Source of the DNA: CAAGNP01 sp045644725
GTDB lineage: Bacteria; Bacteroidota; Bacteroidia; Bacteroidales; UBA932
DNA: 7,372 bases
Direction: 5' to 3'
Assembly: GCA_045644725.1 (NCBI GenBank)
Contig: JAZRHK010000201.1
Span: 1-7,372, forward strand
Both the position numbers and the translations under genes were made by a program. Position 1 is the stretch's first letter; every line of letters starts with the position of its first letter. The notes under the pieces were generated by a model that was given only the letters and a program-made list of their open reading frames with translations, was not told the origin of the DNA and did no database searches. Positions 5,517 to 7,372 of the stretch are shown here, in pieces.

Positions 5517-7372
5517 TTATTTGTCAAGTTTAATGATTTCACCTTTCTCTTTGAAGTGGAATTTGGCATTCTCTTCGCGGATATCGTCTGCTTTGTATTT
5601 GATCTTCCAGACAGGGAGGTTGATAAGTTCGAGAAGCTTGTCTGCATTGAGATCATCAGTACAATATCTGATCTGGATGGCAGGCATATTGTCTTCGTTA
5701 AGGATCAGATATACACCGATAATACCCTCCTGCTGTGAAAGGTGGTTGCTCAGGAATGGGAGGTTGCGCAGTGTGAGAGGTTTTTCATACTCTGCACTAA
5801 CATACTGCATGATCTCCTGAGGACGGCCCTGATATTTCTCTACTCTTGCTTTGAACTGTGCCTTGAAAGGTGAGAACATCTTCTCAAGGTATGGACGGAT
5901 GGCAATAGTGTCAGCACCATCTTCAAGTCCTGCAAATTTGTAGTTGGTAGGGATCTCTTTTACACCTCCACCATGTTGTGGCATCATGAGAACTTTTGCC
6001 TCAACAGCATCCTCAAGGAAGTCCTCATCTATAGGCTCATCCACGCCCATATAGAGTCTGACGATGATAGGGCAGTCGTATTCGGTTTCAAGTCCATAGT
6101 ATTGTTTGCCTGACTCCCTTATTCTCATTCCGAGGTAGTTAGGGTCAAGCTTGTCGTGCATGTTTTCAGTGCGTATAGTGATAACTTTTACCTTCTCTAC
6201 AGATGCATCAGGTGATGAGATCCTGAATTTGGTAGGGGTAAATACAGCACCTTCGATTTTCTCCTGATTTGTCTGCGAAGGGAGGTAGCTGATAACTACG
6301 CGGCCGTGTTTTACGAAAGTTTTCACTCCGTATACACCTGGGATTCTTTCAAGTTTGGCTTTGAATGCCATAGAGCTTCCGAAGCATTTTACAGAGCGCA
6401 TGCCAGTCATTTCGAAAGTCTCCAGCTGTTCGGTAGGAACCACAGTCTCGTCATTCCATTTCACATCGATGGTGGGGAGCTCGGTCTTGTTTCCAAGATA
6501 TATTGCAATACCAAAAAGAATAGCTGCAATAACAGCTGGGAGGTAAATGCCGCATTTGCATTTGGTGATGGTGAGGGCCTCAGGTTTACAAGCGCTCACG
6601 CACTCGCCGCAAAGGTTGCAGTCCACAGCTGTAACTTTTGTGAACTGGCTGATCTCTACATGGTAAGGGCACCTCTTCTCGCAAAGGCCGCAGTGGTTAC
6701 ATTTGTCCAAATCTCTCACTACGGTAAGGAGCTGAGGGTTAAGTTTCGGTTTTCTGCATAGAATCTCAAGCAGGTAACCTGCAATGCAGCATACTGCCAA
6801 CAGGGCTACCCAAGGGATATTGAGGCCAATCAAGGCAAGTACTGCGTACAACGCAATGATGGCCACTGACCATACTGCAAATTTGAAGATATTGCTGATA
6901 GCACCGAGAGGGCAGATGTATTTGCACCAGAACATATCCACCAGCAGACCGCCAAGGAACAGAATGCCGACAGAGATGCATGCCATCCATACGGTGAGTT
7001 CACCTTTGAAGCCGGTGGCAAATGCATAGTAAGGGTCAAAGTTTTTGCAGAAAAGCTCGCTGCTGCTCAGCGTCATGTAGAAAATCCAGAACAGAAGGAT
7101 GTATTTCACCAGTCGTAGTGCCTTGTCGGCTACACTACCACTTTTGATGACAAACAGCTTGATTTTAAGCTTTCTTCTGATTTTCACGAACAGTTCATTG
7201 ACAAGACCCATAGGGCAGATATAGCCGCAGAAGAGTTTTCCGAAAAGGATAACCCCTATAGCCAGAATGACACCCATCATAATCTGAACGGTGGTCATAC
7301 TGCAAGCAAGCGAACCTTGGGTCAAATAGGTGGCAAGAGTTTCAAGACCTCCGAAAGGGCAGTATGCCTCAG
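5517..7372 (-). CDS. Membrane polyferredoxin (NapH/NosR-like 4Fe-4S protein) with HMA-like domain (5'-partial)
   Basis: The frame is open to the right edge, so the true start lies outside; 617 residues are visible, numbered from the first full codon (7370). CPFGG (4-8), CGYICPMG (48-55) and CKYICPLG (149-156) are the Cys-Pro motifs of NapH/NosR-type membrane proteins, set among about five to six membrane segments. Two [4Fe-4S] sites follow: Cys224/227/230/234-Pro and Cys251/254/257/261. A CKC pair (271, 273) and one more membrane segment come next. Residues about 319-377 resemble an HMA metal-binding fold, but the usual GMxCxxC reads GMRSVKC. About 240 further residues are mostly unrecognised and soluble. 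An inner-membrane electron-transfer role is likely from the family; donor and acceptor are unknown. A TTG at 7325-7323 is internal, because CPFGGLETL upstream of it is family-typical. It is the first visible gene of an operon with the S46 peptidase. Confidence 0.87.
   Translation of the reverse strand, partial: EAYCPFGGLETLATYLTQGSLACSMTTVQIMMGVILAIGVILFGKLFCGYICPMGLVNELFVKIRRKLKIKLFVIKSGSVADKALRLVKYILLFWIFYMTLSSSELFCKNFDPYYAFATGFKGELTVWMACISVGILFLGGLLVDMFWCKYICPLGAISNIFKFAVWSVAIIALYAVLALIGLNIPWVALLAVCCIAGYLLEILCRKPKLNPQLLTVVRDLDKCNHCGLCEKRCPYHVEISQFTKVTAVDCNLCGECVSACKPEALTITKCKCGIYLPAVIAAILFGIAIYLGNKTELPTIDVKWNDETVVPTEQLETFEMTGMRSVKCFGSSMAFKAKLERIPGVYGVKTFVKHGRVVISYLPSQTNQEKIEGAVFTPTKFRISSPDASVEKVKVITIRTENMHDKLDPNYLGMRIRESGKQYYGLETEYDCPIIVRLYMGVDEPIDEDFLEDAVEAKVLMMPQHGGGVKEIPTNYKFAGLEDGADTIAIRPYLEKMFSPFKAQFKARVEKYQGRPQEIMQYVSAEYEKPLTLRNLPFLSNHLSQQEGIIGVYLILNEDNMPAIQIRYCTDDLNADKLLELINLPVWKIKYKADDIREENAKFHFKEKGEIIKLDK

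Noticed and set aside
6306..6761. 151-codon plus-strand reading frame inside the polyferredoxin
   Set aside because: It is antisense to the ferredoxin cysteine motifs, whose conservation explains the open frame.
7323..7325. TTG as start codon of the polyferredoxin
   Set aside because: The frame stays open upstream to the window edge and encodes CPFGGLETL, a typical conserved motif of the family, so the real start is outside.
1..7372. A new multi-gene defence or mobile system
   Set aside because: No integrase, transposase, toxin-antitoxin pair, CRISPR repeat, reverse transcriptase or nuclease is visible; every large gene fits a known housekeeping or accessory family.

Overview
The window looks like Bacteroidales/Bacteroidetes chromosome. 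The evidence is a DUF5118-type zinc metalloprotease start, an S46 (DPP7-type) dipeptidyl-peptidase, a secreted Fib_succ_major-type protein, promoter-like sequences of the Bacteroidetes form (TTTG ... TAnnTTTG), and the near absence of strong Shine-Dalgarno sites. The exact genus cannot be read from the sequence. I see no rRNA, tRNA, CRISPR array, insertion sequence or attachment site.

Layout. Positions 1-450 (minus) hold the N-terminal 150 codons of an exported metalloprotease that runs off the left edge. A 49-bp divergent promoter region (451-499) follows, with overlapping inverted repeats and -7-like boxes facing both ways. Positions 500-2185 (plus) hold umuD and umuC, a two-gene DNA polymerase V operon with all key residues intact. 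After a 93-bp gap comes a 342-residue secreted protein (2279-3307, plus), with a lysine-rich helix and a C-terminal Fib_succ_major-like domain. A strong 11-bp stem-loop at 3339-3368 separates it from a convergent minus-strand operon. That operon contains a membrane polyferredoxin with an HMA-like domain (5517-7372, cut by the right edge) and, 2 bp downstream of it, a DPP7-type S46 peptidase (3379-5514).

How the genes work together. umuDC is a self-contained damage-tolerance module: RecA-stimulated self-cleavage of UmuD activates the UmuC translesion polymerase. The other genes belong to envelope and periplasm functions: peptide degradation by the S46 peptidase and possibly the metalloprotease, and electron transfer at the inner membrane by the polyferredoxin. 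No shared pathway across the window is evident. The items most worth a second look are the operator-like palindromes before umuD, the very short or absent umuD leader, and the degenerate HMA domain plus a possible second cysteine-free copy in the polyferredoxin. I did not find convincing evidence for a wholly new multi-gene system.
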